A DNA stretch of 64,000 nucleotides from Arbacia lixula. Lineage: Eukaryota > Echinodermata > Echinoidea > Arbacioida > Arbaciidae. Shown piece after piece: positions 22,860-36,000 of this stretch (position 1 is the first letter of the stretch; each line of letters opens with the position of its first letter). A program made the position numbers and the translations under genes. The notes under the pieces were generated by a model that saw only the letters and a list, made by a program, of their open reading frames with translations, was not told the DNA's origin and searched no databases. The DNA lies in NCBI GenBank assembly GCA_963669155.1, contig OZ022583.1:17540805-17604804 (forward strand). The letters are read 5' to 3'.

Positions 22860-25800
22860 GAAGTCTAATTCTAGTCTAGTCTATTGTGGGATCAGAAATA
22901 TCCAACAATCTGGAAGCCAGGTAAGGTACAGTAGGGAGTATTGGTGATTTACCTCAGGGTCTCAGAACCTAGGTTTGAGTACATTCTGCCTGGGTTGTTC
23001 AAAAACATGTGCACATTCAAATAAGGTACTTCTTCAAGATTGCAAATGGTAATCATCCAGAGAACTCTGTCTTAACGACATAAAACAAGTAGAAACTACA
23101 CAAGTTGCAGCTGGAGTAGGCTGGTTCTTTTGACACACAATTAATTCCTGATGTGACGTTGGTGTCCTGTGGCACAGGAAATACACACAAATCCAATAGA
23201 CTGGCAGTTTGGTGCACTAAGGGTTCAAAGGCCTAATGCATGCTGATTACATGGCTCAATAACTTTGTTGAAAGCAAAGATTATCATGTGCACTTATGTG
23301 CAATCACAGTAGGACTAGAATAGTATTATCTGTAAAAAGAAAAAAAAGAAAAAAGAAATTTTTAATAAGAATTACGACAGAGAGCGATATTTGTGTATGA
23401 AATGTACAGATAGAATACTATGAGGTGGTCTCCAGTATGTCATTGGAATAGTTTGTGGCATCAGCCTGTTGTATATTGCTGTTGGTATATATACAAAAAA
23501 AGTCTTGAGTATGTGTTGTATCAATCATCCAGTGAAGATGTAGTGACTGTGCTTTTGTCAACCAGTTTCATTAGTTAAAAAGCAGTGAATTTGTGATCCT
23601 TGTCATGAAAAATGAAGGGCTTAGATGTATATGGATGGATGGATAGTGGATCGGTGGTTACATATATCCCGGTGAAGATGTTTGGTGTTGTACAGAATGT
23701 ATAAGTGAGCAACAAAATGCATAATCTTTTGCTGTCCTGCATGAAGTGCTTGTCTCTGTATACCTTTGTACAGGTTCTACTGATACTGTCTTCAACTCAA
23801 AACCTCTTTCTTACATGTACTCTACATTACGCCGTGTATTCCCTGTGCATGTATATACATGTACATTTGCCATGCTTCGTGAAATTTGTAGAATTTATTT
23901 GGAGATGGTAGAGGTATCATGTGTAATGTTAGACAGCTTTAGCAATGCTTGTGTGTATATACTAGCAGTCACTTTTATAGTTAGTGGGCTGTATTGCACA
24001 CCTAGTTGACATGTATTCATAAGGATTTGGTATGAATCACCCCCTACCAATCAAGTTGAGAAGTCGCCCGAGTAGATCGCAACTCAGTTTTAACTTATTT
24101 TAATATGAATCATGCATTTGTCAGTTGTGGCTGCCCTTGCGACGTTGCTATATCTAGGTGGTTCGAGCTATATCTTATGTTTTCCTGCATAAACCTAGTG
24201 TGCTCAGAAAATATTGCATGGAATAAACAAGCTTTCATTAAATTCTGTTCAACTCTTTGTCAACTCTTGTTTCCTGTTGATAGCTGTAGGCTTGCTCCTT
24301 TTGAAACTATTTGCGATCGAGTACCACAAATTTGGGGCTATAACTTTTGATATCAAGTAATAAAAATCATAAATATGCATCCAATGAAAGAGCATACATT
24401 TTTCATTTATGATTTATCTTTTCTTCTCGTTTAGTGATATGTGTCACCTTTGTAATGATTTTTCAAAGTGAAATAAGGATGAAATCACAAAATCTTCACT
24501 TTGGCACAACTATTACTCTAAAAAATTGTAAAGTTACGGTTGGTTTACAATGGAATGTACATGCCATCTTATAATTGAAATGTGGATTCAACAAAATTGT
24601 GGTGCCACTTTGAAAGCCTAATAGTGATCAGTTTTCCTTGAAAATGGGCTATGTTGTCAAGCTGCCATGATTTGGCATGTCTGTGAGTTACCATGTAATG
24701 CAGTGTATTGTGTTGTGTCAGTATGCAATTTGAGTGATTGTGGAAGGGCAGCCAGCCAATGCCAGCACACACAGTAGCCTCAAGCTAAAACGATCTGTTT
24801 ATACGATTGTATAGGCTTCCATTTCAGATGCCATTGCCAGGTCACAGCAGAGTGCACACTATTTGTAATGTAGCACTCCTGTTTACATTCGGCTTGGAAT
24901 TTAGGGACTTCTTGTTATAGAAAAGGAATTCACAATATGAACATTCTTATTGCTAAACAAAGTGGTACTGAACACTGTACAATCTGCGATGTCTGAAGGG
25001 CATTTGTCATGTTTGCTAAGTGCACTATACAACTGCATGTAGTTGTATGCCATTTTTATGTGCTATATTAATGGTGCAATTCTTAGCCGTTAACATTAAA
25101 GAAATTGTGCAATTTTGACAAAATATAAATGGTTGAGTGTTATAATCTACATTTACATATGATTTATTTGCGTAATCTAAGAGCATCTTCTCTAGAATGA
25201 TAGAGTAGTAGTGCTTGTATTCCTTAAAGAATAATGACCAGTGGTATGTTTCTGAGATATTAGCTTTATTGGGTTGGGAATATGAACCCTTTTACTCTTG
25301 TTAGAACCATAATATGGTCTAATGGATTTATTTGAATTTATATCATTTGCTATTTCCAAGGCATATGAGGAGAAATGCTTATTGGAACTGCATGATGACT
25401 TCAAAATAGTGTATCCCTTTTGAGGACAAAATCAATTTGTATAAATCTTTGCGTGAACTACGAGTACAACATAGAGGTTCAGTTTACATCTCTTTGTGGC
25501 TTGCATCTCAAACTCAACTTGTTTTTCAAATGCAACGTGTAGTTGGAGGTATCTGTGTAATCTCACATGTTTTCCACATGATTGTATCATACCACAAAAT
25601 GGATGAGAAATGTCCCCAATAGCAAGATTGATCTGATTGAGTCATTTAGATTGTAATGTTAAAGAAAATCTTGTCGGTGCATGGGTCTGCAAGTACTAAA
25701 CTGAGGACCCACCAAAACTCTGTATGAAATATAAGGTCAATGCAAACCCATTAAAAATCACTTCTGTATTTCCTATTTTCTGAGGGAAGTTCTTACACAG

Positions 25801-28800
25801 TTGATTCTTTGAAGAACTGTAGTATTTATTTACACAACTGCATAGTTCAGGCATGCAAGAAACATGCACCACATTGAGACCTTCAGAATTGGGAGAAAGA
25901 TGAAAGGTTCATCTTTCAATGTGGGCTGTCTACTGATCATTCCACTTTTACATATTTGCAGGATATTGTTTTTATTATACTTAACGTTCCATCCATGCAG
26001 ATAGCAGATATCTGAAAGAACATTTGCTGATACAATGAAACCTCGGTATAAGTGGTCTTTACACGCTGGTTACATGCAATAGGGACATTGGGACACCTCC
26101 AGTTGAACTAGAGGAATTTGACTCTGCATAGTCGACTTGTATGCCTCCACCCTCATGCACAGCCACTGAAGTATTGCAAAAATCTGGACTATTTAGTAAA
26201 ATTTCATCTTCAAATGCATGGCTATAAAATGCAAGTTAATTGAGAGAGACTCGTCATATATCATCATTGCACCACGTTTGGTGATATTTGGTCATATACT
26301 TTACGGATGGATGGATAGACAACCCAGAAACAAAATGCCCTCCGGCAACTTCAAAGCAGAGGCATAAAATAGAAGAAAACTTTTTGTTTGATTATGATGT
26401 TAGATATTTCAATTATTTTCATAGGCAATACTCCAGAATGATTTCATTGAACCAAAACATATGGAATTCAATTTTTCCGTTATGTACTAACCATGGAATT
26501 TGATTTCCAAAGATTAATAATGAAAGACTCTTTATTGTATGAGTTAGAGCAAATGAATGTAACCATGAATATTCATTTGGGTAAACCAGAATGCCAGTTG
26601 ATCTCCAGTTGAATTACCAGTTGGACAACAAATTTGGTCTGTCTATGCAGGTGGTCGCTGAAGCAGGTTTTATCATACTCCCACGAACTTGTTTTTGCCA
26701 CATATACCGGTACACAAAAATGACAGAGTAGACAAGGGTCAGGTATGTACTTCAAGATGTTTTGTACCATTCCATAATGTTCCTGCATTCAGAATACTTA
26801 AGGTAAATGGCTATTTCTTTGTTTTTGTTATCCAGGTTCACACACTTCATGTTATAACAGTATCTCAAACATGTTTGTTTTAGGTTTAGAAGTTCACAAC
26901 TGCAAATCTGTATGTTTTAATGGAAAGTTTACCGATTTTCTAGTGTAACAGTTTTTATTTGTCCTTTTTTAGTTTTATTAGAAATATGGAATGAAACGTT
27001 GAAGAACTGTAGTTGATCATGCTTGTTGTCATTGCATAGCAATTGTAGTGGAAAAGTACAATTGATGGCTGAATATAGAAAAACGTGGCTTTGTATGCAG
27101 AAACTGGAGATTACCACATCTATGAATATACATTGTATTGTATTTGTTTATAAAGTCATATTACAAATAACTATCTTTATAAGTTATGGAAGGGATGGTT
27201 TTTATTTGAAGCTTAAGGTGCGAAGCATAAGAAAATTGATTGGACTATGGTTTAACCATCTGAGTGCCAAGTCGTAAATGAGCTCTTGACTTATAACACA
27301 GTGGATGTGTCCAGGGTATTATGAGAGGGTAAAGAGCATAGGGGTCAGAAGAAGGGTCTTGTGTCACATACGTCGTAACCTACATTCTCACAGCAGTGGT
27401 TTGCTTCTGTTAATTGATCTTAATGTGAAATAGTGTCAATTTGAGCTGAGAATGTTGGATTATCATGGACAATTATAGCTCTTCTAATTGTATGTAGAGC
27501 CTATCCAATGATTGCACATGTGCAAATCAGATATGTTCCCGCCCCCCATATACTGTATGGAGCTATGATTGCAACTTATCAACAAAATGGAAATGAATGA
27601 GCTACTTCAATTGCGTGACTGGGACGTACATACTAATGAATGAAGGATCAGTATTACAGGTACATGTAACAGCATTTTCAACACAGTCTGCCCACCCCAG
27701 CCAGTACAGTGCTCGGGCATTCATAATACCGCACTTGACACCCCCATGATAGATTGATTGTAATATCTTGTATAAAGCTGTTAAATGTAGAGTTATGTTA
27801 TTGTACAGAGAGAGGGAGAGAAAGAGACACTTTATCTGTTCATTTGCCGAGAGCAGCATATTGTTATAAATTCTGCCAGCTGGAGTTTTAATCTGTACAG
27901 TGCAAGAAAATTAAGAGGCAAAGCGTTTTGCAATAGAGTGGGAAAAAAGCATGTGAAATACCAAATAAACATCAATATGCTGAAAATGTATGTGTGCTTT
28001 GTGTATTTGGATTTTGTATGTGAGGAGTAAGAGGCCTATGGTGATATTCTTGCTCCTTTGCCTATTTTGAAAGCTGGGACAAAAGTATTTCACTCCAGTC
28101 ACAACTGAACTGCATTACCAAGAACTGCCAACTTCCGAACTATAATTTTAGCATTTTTTTAATGTAGAAAAATTGGGTATTCTGATGAAAAATCTGTCTT
28201 TTCTCAAGTAACCTGATAAAAACTTGGTAATGGTTATAACGAAGATGTTTTTGCATTCAAACTTGTTTTGGCTTTATTTTCTGTACAATGTACATGTACT
28301 AGTTGGCAGCTGTATACATAATACACAGAGGTCTATGGAAGGAAAAACGGGACCCAAGAAATGTCCTCGTGATAACAGGGTTCTCTCTATACCCGTGCTC
28401 GTTAAAACGGGGTTTGCCGGACACAAACAGACACATTCACACTCAAAGGCCACCGACAAACATGACCAATCAAACTACAGTTGATATACATAAACCCTTT
28501 ATTTGGATCACACATGTATACATGGCAAGTATAGTGTACATTGGATATAATTTGACAATACATACATGTGTGTGAATAATATGTTGATATTATGTGAAAT
28601 CAATAAATATTGAACATATTCATGCAAAACGTTAGCCCTATATACAAACTAAGAAGCTTTATCGCAACAATAATAGCACGCCATTCCAAGCAAAAACGAG
28701 GGGCAAAATAAATAATACATGTAGTATGTACACGTACAACCTACGCCCATGCAATGCTCTCTTATAGTAGTAAATGTACCGGGTATTGTAATATTGGCAC

Positions 28801-29630
28801 TTAATAATTTTTTAATTTTTGTGTTTTTTTTTTTTTAAATCTTATTGTATCTAAATTAATGTTTTGGCCCAATGTGCTATAATCTAACAATGCCATGATA
28901 CAACAACAAATATCAAAAAGAGCAACTTAATGATTGCAGTGACGTCTGTCTAAATACATGTACATGTACAATAATTTCCACGTCAGATCACTTAATTTAA
29001 GTTCCGGTACAGCTAGTTCAAGTTTTAAAAAAAAAAAAATTATAGTGCACTATGCTTTAACACTTTCTCCATATCGCGATACTTTGGAAGTTGCAATATG
29101 ACACCAGTGATACATGTACAAATACAAAATCACTTTTGTCGTTTGATATGAATTATATTCATATACTGAGCATACAGTAGTCTAATGATCTTGCTGTGCA
29201 TACATGTACATCATCTACCAAAGCACTGCAATGTCAACCACAATCAATCAAGCCTGTTGCTGAAAATCAAAGCAATACATTTACCTATGAAATATTTATC
29301 TTCCAACAACAGTACTTATACAATGATTAAATACTAACATTTTACACAAAGTAATGCACATACACCCAACATTATCTTCATTTAAAGCTTAAAACCATAT
29401 TCAAAATTTGAATGCTAGTTTGGGAGATCACATTTATAGAGTAAATTAAAGAGGTGAATTTCATATGAAAAACAACAGTTAAGAATGTCATCAAATGCTA
29501 CACATTATTTTTTAAGTAAATGTTTTGTAGTACATGTATCGGCTATCAAATTTACATTAATCATAATTTGACCTTCTGGTGGGACAGTTAACAATTCAAT
29601 ATATTTCAGCATACACCATCAGTCATTTTT
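22860..29630. other. APPBP2 3' flank and intergenic DNA, no gene seen
   Basis: AT-rich sequence rich in ACATGTA. It probably contains the APPBP2 3' UTR, but no polyadenylation site could be chosen: several AATAAA-type hexamers occur (for example near 24222 and 28600). A GGAT-repeat lies near 23632-23645. No ORF with recognisable homology was found on either strand. Confidence 0.5.
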
Positions 29631-29639
29631 CAATGCCTT

Positions 29640-30290
29640 AGAAAAGCAGGTCACTGATGGAAAGTACATTCGCCTAATTAAGACCATCTACAAGGACCCT
29701 AGTGCCAGTGTACATCTAGAAAGTACTACAACAGATGCTTTAAAATCTTGAAAGGGGCTGACCCAATCTCACTGAAGCTCTTCATTGCAGCTATGGAAAA
29801 TGTCTTCAGAAACCTTTATTGGCCATCATTGGGAATAGTGGTAGACAGTGAACACCTGACACATCTTAGATTTACAGATTACATTTTACTACTTAGCCAT
29901 ACATCTCAGGAGCTGGAGACAAATATCTGAAGACTAAGTGAAGAAAGCAGAAAAGCTAGACTTAAAATGAATATCACAAAGACAAAGGTAATGATGAGCA
30001 GCAGATTCAACACACTATCACAGTTCGGGGGAAGACTATAGACAACTACATATACTTGGGGAAAAAGATCTCCATAGAAAATGAAAGAGCAGGGGAAGTG
30101 AATTGAAGGATCCAGTTGGCTTGGGCAAAATTTGGCAAGCTCAATTTATCTATCATGATGAGAAGCTCCCTCCCAAGACTTTCAACCAGTGCATCATACC
30201 TGTGCTCTCTTATGGAGCAGAAACATGGACCACAACTGGTGAGAGTAACCCAAAGGGCTATATTTCAGAAAATGACAAAAGGTGAACCAC
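29640..30290 (+). mobile_element. RTE-type LINE fragment, reverse transcriptase ORF, broken
   Basis: Frames with stops and shifts give ALEKQVTDGKYIRLIKTIYK, ADPISLKLFIAAMENVFR, LTHLRFTDYILLLS, ARLKMNITKTKVM and CIIPVLSYGAETWTTT. These are RTE reverse transcriptase landmarks in the right order. The YxDD/FADD active-site block reads FTDY, so a catalytic aspartate is gone. It shares GAETWTTT and flanking sequence with the antisense fragment at 13935-14460. Inactive. Confidence 0.8.
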
Positions 30291-31021
30291 AAACATGAAT
30301 ACCCTTGGCTTGCTATACCATTTCTTCAAAATAAGCAAAAATATTACCTCCAGCCAGTTTGTAGTGGGGGATAAAAAAAAACCACAACAACAAAATGTGA
30401 TACCAAATGCCAACCCTGCCAAATGCATGCTTGCAATAAAGATAATTACCTATTTCCAATACTTTTGCAAAAGCTAAACCCTTTATGATAGCAATAGAAG
30501 CCAGCTATTATTCTAATAACGACTATTGAAAAACATGATACACTAAAAAAAGTTAATATTAACATAACAACTTCGATGATTACAAAAGTCAAGGTATTAC
30601 ATGTAGTACTACAGTTTAAAAAAAAGCCTTGAAAGAATATAATAAGCACACCCCATTAATCAAAGAGAGTAAAATGCACATATACCTAGTCACAATCCAA
30701 TAAAAACATGCTATTACACCAAGTAAAATATAAATGATAGAAATGATAGAAAATACATAGAATACAAGATCACCAACTAGCAATTGTGTCATTAAATATC
30801 AGTTACAATGCTTCATTCAGTTACATATATTGGCATAATATGAATTGATTACATATTGCTGAGAGTCTTAACAAAAGCTAAGTACATGGTATAAATTAAT
30901 AACATAAACATGAGCTTGAATACAATTGTTAATGCTATAAAAAGTCTATACGCTGTTAACCAAAAAACACATCCATAAATACATAAATACTACGCATGTA
31001 TTACACATGCAAAAATTGCAA

Positions 31022-31580
31022 TACCGTGTATCTAAAAAAAAAAGTAACCTTTTGAAATGGCTGCCGAATAAATAATATTTGATTCTGGGGAGAATGATTA
31101 ACCTATGCATAGCTTATGGTCTCAACTTTCATCTGACACCAAAATGTCCAAAAATAATTCTTGCTTGAATGAGCACTGCTCACTTTTGTAAAGGGTATGA
31201 AAATTAGGCTGCGCAGGTAAAGGCCTTCTTGAATATTCAATTCAATATTCATTATATTCATTAATACATTTTGTTGAAAAGAAAAGGAATGTCTCAGCTA
31301 CTGGCTGCCTATTATTCAGCTCATCTATTGACCTAAAGAATAAATTGCAGGCATCTTTGACATTTTTTTTTTTTGACAACCCATAATTGAATATTCACTT
31401 GAATATTCAATATTCAACCTCTTGCAAAATTGGAAGGTTAATTTTCATACCATTAACAAAAGTGAGTAGTGCTCATCCAAGCATGAATTATTATCAGAGG
31501 TTTTCATGTCATATGAAAGAATCATACATTTTTTATTTGGCTGCCATTTCAAAAGTGTATATTTTTTGAGACACACGGTA
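31022..31580. repeat. Large foldback element with arms of about 170 bp
   Basis: TACCGTGTATCTAAAAAA at the left is mirrored by a right end reading GAGACACACGGTA. Inner pairs include CTTTTGAAATGGCTGCC with GGCTGCCATTTCAAAAG, and GAGCACTGCTCACTTTTGT with ACAAAAGTGAGTAGTGCTC. The centre is rich in GAATATTCAA. It is non-coding, MITE-like, and lies 1.4 kb beyond the stop of the minus-strand gene at 33021. Confidence 0.75.
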
Positions 31581-32047
31581 CAGATACAAAACAAGCATGT
31601 CAAATATACATGTACAAAGAAAAACAAATCGCCTGAATACACCAAAAATTTCTCTCATTTTTTGCTCTCAAAATCCCTGCATAAAATTCATATCTGAAAT
31701 AAAATAAATACTGCAGTTTTGCAGTATTTTGGTTATGAAATAACTGAGATGAGCAGCACATGTCTTAATGTGTATTGCTCCCAATAGAATCAAAACTTGT
31801 CAAATCTATAGTCATATTCTCGGAAGGAGTTATATTGGTAAGTGCAAACATACAAAGTGAAATAATGGAAATACACAACATGGCGTATTATAAGGACATA
31901 CTTTAACGCTCTTAATAACTGAAATATTTTCTGTGCAATCTATCAACAGTCAGTTGTCACACTGTGTATCACAAATTTCCAGGAATTTTAGGAAACACAT
32001 TTGATCTGTGAAAGGAAAGTGGAAATATATTATATTAATACATTTAT

Positions 32048-32160
32048 ATAATATTGGATGGTCTTCATGGGGACACCAGACTATATTGCACGAGATAATA
32101 TCATATGGCTTTATCAAGTGCGATATAGTCTGTATCCCCCAAAAGCCATCTAATATTATT
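32048..32160. repeat. Foldback (MITE-like) element
   Basis: A 113-bp near-palindrome: ATAATATTGGATGG .. AGACTATATTGCACGAGATA against TTATCAAGTGCGATATAGTC .. CCATCTAATATTATT. Very short loop. No coding capacity. Confidence 0.8.
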
Positions 32161-32509
32161 ATCATTTTCAAGTGCAAATGTTCTCAGACCTGATGACAGA
32201 ATTAGACTACCGGTAGCCAAAGCCAAGTCTGGTCGGATCAGACAGTGGTTAGGCTGGCTTAAGAGTCTGTGTATAATTGACTAAGTGAGCATTGCTGTGG
32301 GATGAGATAGATGTTAGATCTATCCAAAGTTCACAGCGAGGTTGCTTTTAATCATTTAACTCAACTAGTATTAGATATGACTTGTTTAACTAAGACTCTA
32401 ATAATAAGTTATTACTAGTAAGATCGAACGTAACCGTTTACCGCCCAACTAGCTAGACAGCAGACTCGGTCTAACTCTAAGACATCAAACGTCACCTCAA
32501 CTTGCTCAC

Positions 32510-32652
32510 CAACTCAACAAATCCACTCCAAAACCGTGTTTCCCAGGATAATTACAACATGTTGTTGCAGCCTTTATTAGTAGTCGTTTTCCATGACTTG
32601 TACACCTTGTGGTACAATCCACGTAGAATGACACGTTCACGGGGGCCGCCAT
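32510..32652 (-). other. Candidate first coding exon, minus strand (weak)
   Basis: Minus-strand ATGGCGGCC at 32652 in a good initiation context opens 47 codons (MAAPVNVSFYVDC...) ending at a canonical donor, G|GTGAGC, at 32510/32509. No partner exon was found further left and the peptide is not recognised. It may be a promoter-proximal chance ORF, a first exon of an unseen gene, or 3' UTR of the gene ending at 33021. Confidence 0.2.
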
Positions 32653-33020
32653 TGTTGACAATGATGCGCAATTCATAAGTGCAATACGTGCAATTCGTAT
32701 AATAATCACATATAATGTATAAATGTACAGTTCCTGTACAAAACTGTACTTAAAAACAAAATCTTTTGTCAATTCTTTTGCATACTTCTCTGATACCCGC
32801 AAGGAAAAAAAATCAAGGGGCAATGTAGCACCAGTTGGTAAATTACTAATGCATAGCTCACATTCACTTTCTGGACCTGGAGTGTGGCATTTACACAGTG
32901 TGTTTTCTACACGTGGGACCATCTGCATATGACATGAACATCTATGGTACATCTTTATGCCAAAATGCATTCATTAGAACATAAAGGTAGAACAGCACAG
33001 ACGGAAAGAGAGAAAAACAT

Positions 33021-36000
33021 TCATGGTGACTGGGTAAAGGAGAAGAAACTCTCTGTCAGCATTCGTCCATCAGGTGCATCCTGGGATACAAGGACACCCT
33101 GCTTGCGGCGGAGTCTGAGACGTTGCTTTGGCTCCAAGACGTTCTCCTTGGTCTCCATGGGGTCCGTGCCTTGAGACTTTATAGATGAAGGTCTTGGTCT
33201 CGCAGGCTTCACTGGGGGCTTCAGTACTTGTAGCTTGGTAGAACTAGGTCAGAGGGTAGAATAAGTAGTACTCTATGCTTTAGTAACTGAGTAGAGTAGG
33301 TAGTATGGTAGATTGGTAGAAAGAGATCAAAGGAAGTACAAGAAGTAGAATATTGAAGTAGTACTGTATGCTCTTTGGGTGGTGAGTTTTAGCTACTAGC
33401 CCTGTCACGGTCTGGGTCCTATTCATGTTTGATTGCAGAATACCAGAAGGAATTGTATCAAAATAACACAAATGTTATAAGAACAAAAATCTGGTGCCAA
33501 TGATGATGGTAGAATGGAGCTGCCATAACTAGCACCACAGTCCACTCCTTACCTTTAAAGGTAGGGTGGTCAGTAGCCCTTTTATAAAAGTCCTGATACT
33601 TGACACAAATCCGCTTGTATATACGCGAATGATAAGATGTATGAAATCTCAGTCACAGTCATATTGCACCAGTCAGTATTTTGTTTAAAAAGGCTATTAA
33701 TTCATACCTGTCCTGTTTGGTGATGGTTTGAGTCAGCCCCTCTCCCATAGTCCTGAACGCCTGCACACCAGTGGCCACTGAGCACTCACCCACCTGAAGG
33801 GTCAGCGAGTTGAGCTCTCGCAAGACCTGGCCGGGACTCTTGGCACTCAGCTGGATCCTGCCAACCACAACAACCGGAAGTCTTATCAAATTTGATTTGA
33901 TATGATATAAGTTTACCAAATAGCATAATTACACTTGATTCTCAAATTCTAATCATTCATACTAGGATTCTGTCACATCCACAATAAAAGAGGAATAAGT
34001 AATTTACAAATTTAGCAAATTCTTCGGAAACACTCTTAGAACTCTTATTACATCAACAAAACAAACGGCAAAGGGGTACATTAATTTCTCTCATTTGATT
34101 AGCATACAACCGTCAGTTACACAGCTCATCTGTGGAATATATGTAGCTCTGTCATGCAATTATTTACATCAAAGTTCTAAAGACCGTACTAATATGGCTA
34201 GTTAGAGTCTGATGCATGATGCATGGTATGTGATGCGGTCCATACTGTACCTTTTTGGCGTAGTCCTTCGAATTCGAGCCTGGACCTCTTTGCGTGGTGT
34301 GGGTGTTTGGCCTGCAATTCTCGCTGAGCGCCTGAGAGGATCTCCAGACGGTGTGAGAGGCGTCCCTGGTGTGCCGACAGGGCGAGTCGCGCGGTACTGG
34401 TGTGAGTTACTGGGCGTGGTGAAGGGGTCCGGGGTGAGGGGGGAGTTGATCATGAGACGCCTGGTGGAGGGGGTCTGGGGGCTAGAGAGGCTGACACTCC
34501 ATAGGGGGTGAGGACGCAGTCTGCGTGAATTTGCTTCTGCTGGCTTCTTCTGTTGGACAAAAAAGAATGGTAAAACTAAACATTTGAAATGTAGCGACAA
34601 TAAATTACATGTATATCAATATTCTATTGCAGCAGCCAGTGGCGCGGAGCCCGCATTGCGCTGCTCACATAATTCAAGTTTGATATTGTGAGGGAAGTTC
34701 TTATTTCAACATTTTCAAGTAAGAAATAATTTTCTTCCATTTTAATGTGTTTTACAATGTTTTCTTTTTAAACTTCAAGAAGAATCGAAAAACTTAGGTT
34801 TTTGCATCACCATCCCTTTTCTATTTTTGATCTTCTAAAAATATGAATTTGTACATTTTTTTATCTTACTAAAAGAAAAAGCAGTTGCCAAAACTTCAAA
34901 AAGTGGGAGGCCTATAATTTGTCTTTTTCACAATAACTTTTGCTTTAAATGTCAAACATCTCAAGAAACTTGAGAATAATGTGCATTCTCTGAGTCTAAG
35001 AGAGGGCTTTGACCATACCTAGTAGTAGAAGTACTATCTTATTTTTCTTACAATGTGCAAGTCATAAGACATCAGCTGAAGTTTTAAACATAGGGACTAT
35101 GTCTACAGAATGAGAATTGTCTGAGAAATTGAGAATCAAACTTCCATGTTTTGACATATGATGCGTGTGCCTCAAACCGGCCCTCTGTTTTCTTTGGAAT
35201 ATATTGGTACTAAGATTAACTCTTAGAGTGCCATAGCGCTGCAAACACACTATTGTTACGGTGCTTCATACAGCTAGCACGCTACCGATTGACTGCTTTG
35301 TACATGCGAGCGCGCTACCATTCGAAAGCCACAAGCGCCCTTGCTCGCATTTGTAATAGCAGTCATTGTTCATGCTCATTGCGCATATACTAAATGCTTC
35401 GCACACGCTATTGTTCATCACATCGCATGCACCGGCCAGCTAGTCGGCTTTGGATTATGCATGTTTGTTTACACCTTTCAGACTGGATTTTCTTGAGTAA
35501 TTTACCATTTTGTATTTGACATACAGGATGTACCTTATTACCCCCTCATGCAAATACACAGGATGTACATTGTGTACCCAATTGTTTCTAGTCAAGGCAT
35601 AGCCTATTTGTGGGGTCCAAGGGGGACATTTCTCACAAAATGCCAAATGCAAGTTACCATGTAAACATATAACATGATGAATATGATCTGAAGATAAAGA
35701 AGCATGTATGCAGTTCAAATAAATATATCACAGAGAAATGAAAAGTACAACATAACGTTTATGATTAGTAAATTAACAAAATAAGACCTCCCTAGAAATT
35801 TGATATCATAATAAAGCTGAATAGCTGATACAGTTTTCTACAACTTTTGTGTACAAGTTTTCCTGTAACAGTGTATAGGTTTCAAAATATAGTGGTTCGA
35901 AAATGCCAACACTGAAAATAAAGCGCAACTAACAAGGCCTCAAAATAAACTTGGCACAGGGCGGATTTGGGGCTGGCACAATGGGGATTAACGGCTTGGC

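Noticed and set aside
32506-32970. 154-aa Cys-rich minus-strand ORF
   Set aside because: The upstream part has no splice or homology support; only the 3' portion from 32652 has a start/donor pattern, and that is listed as a weak candidate.
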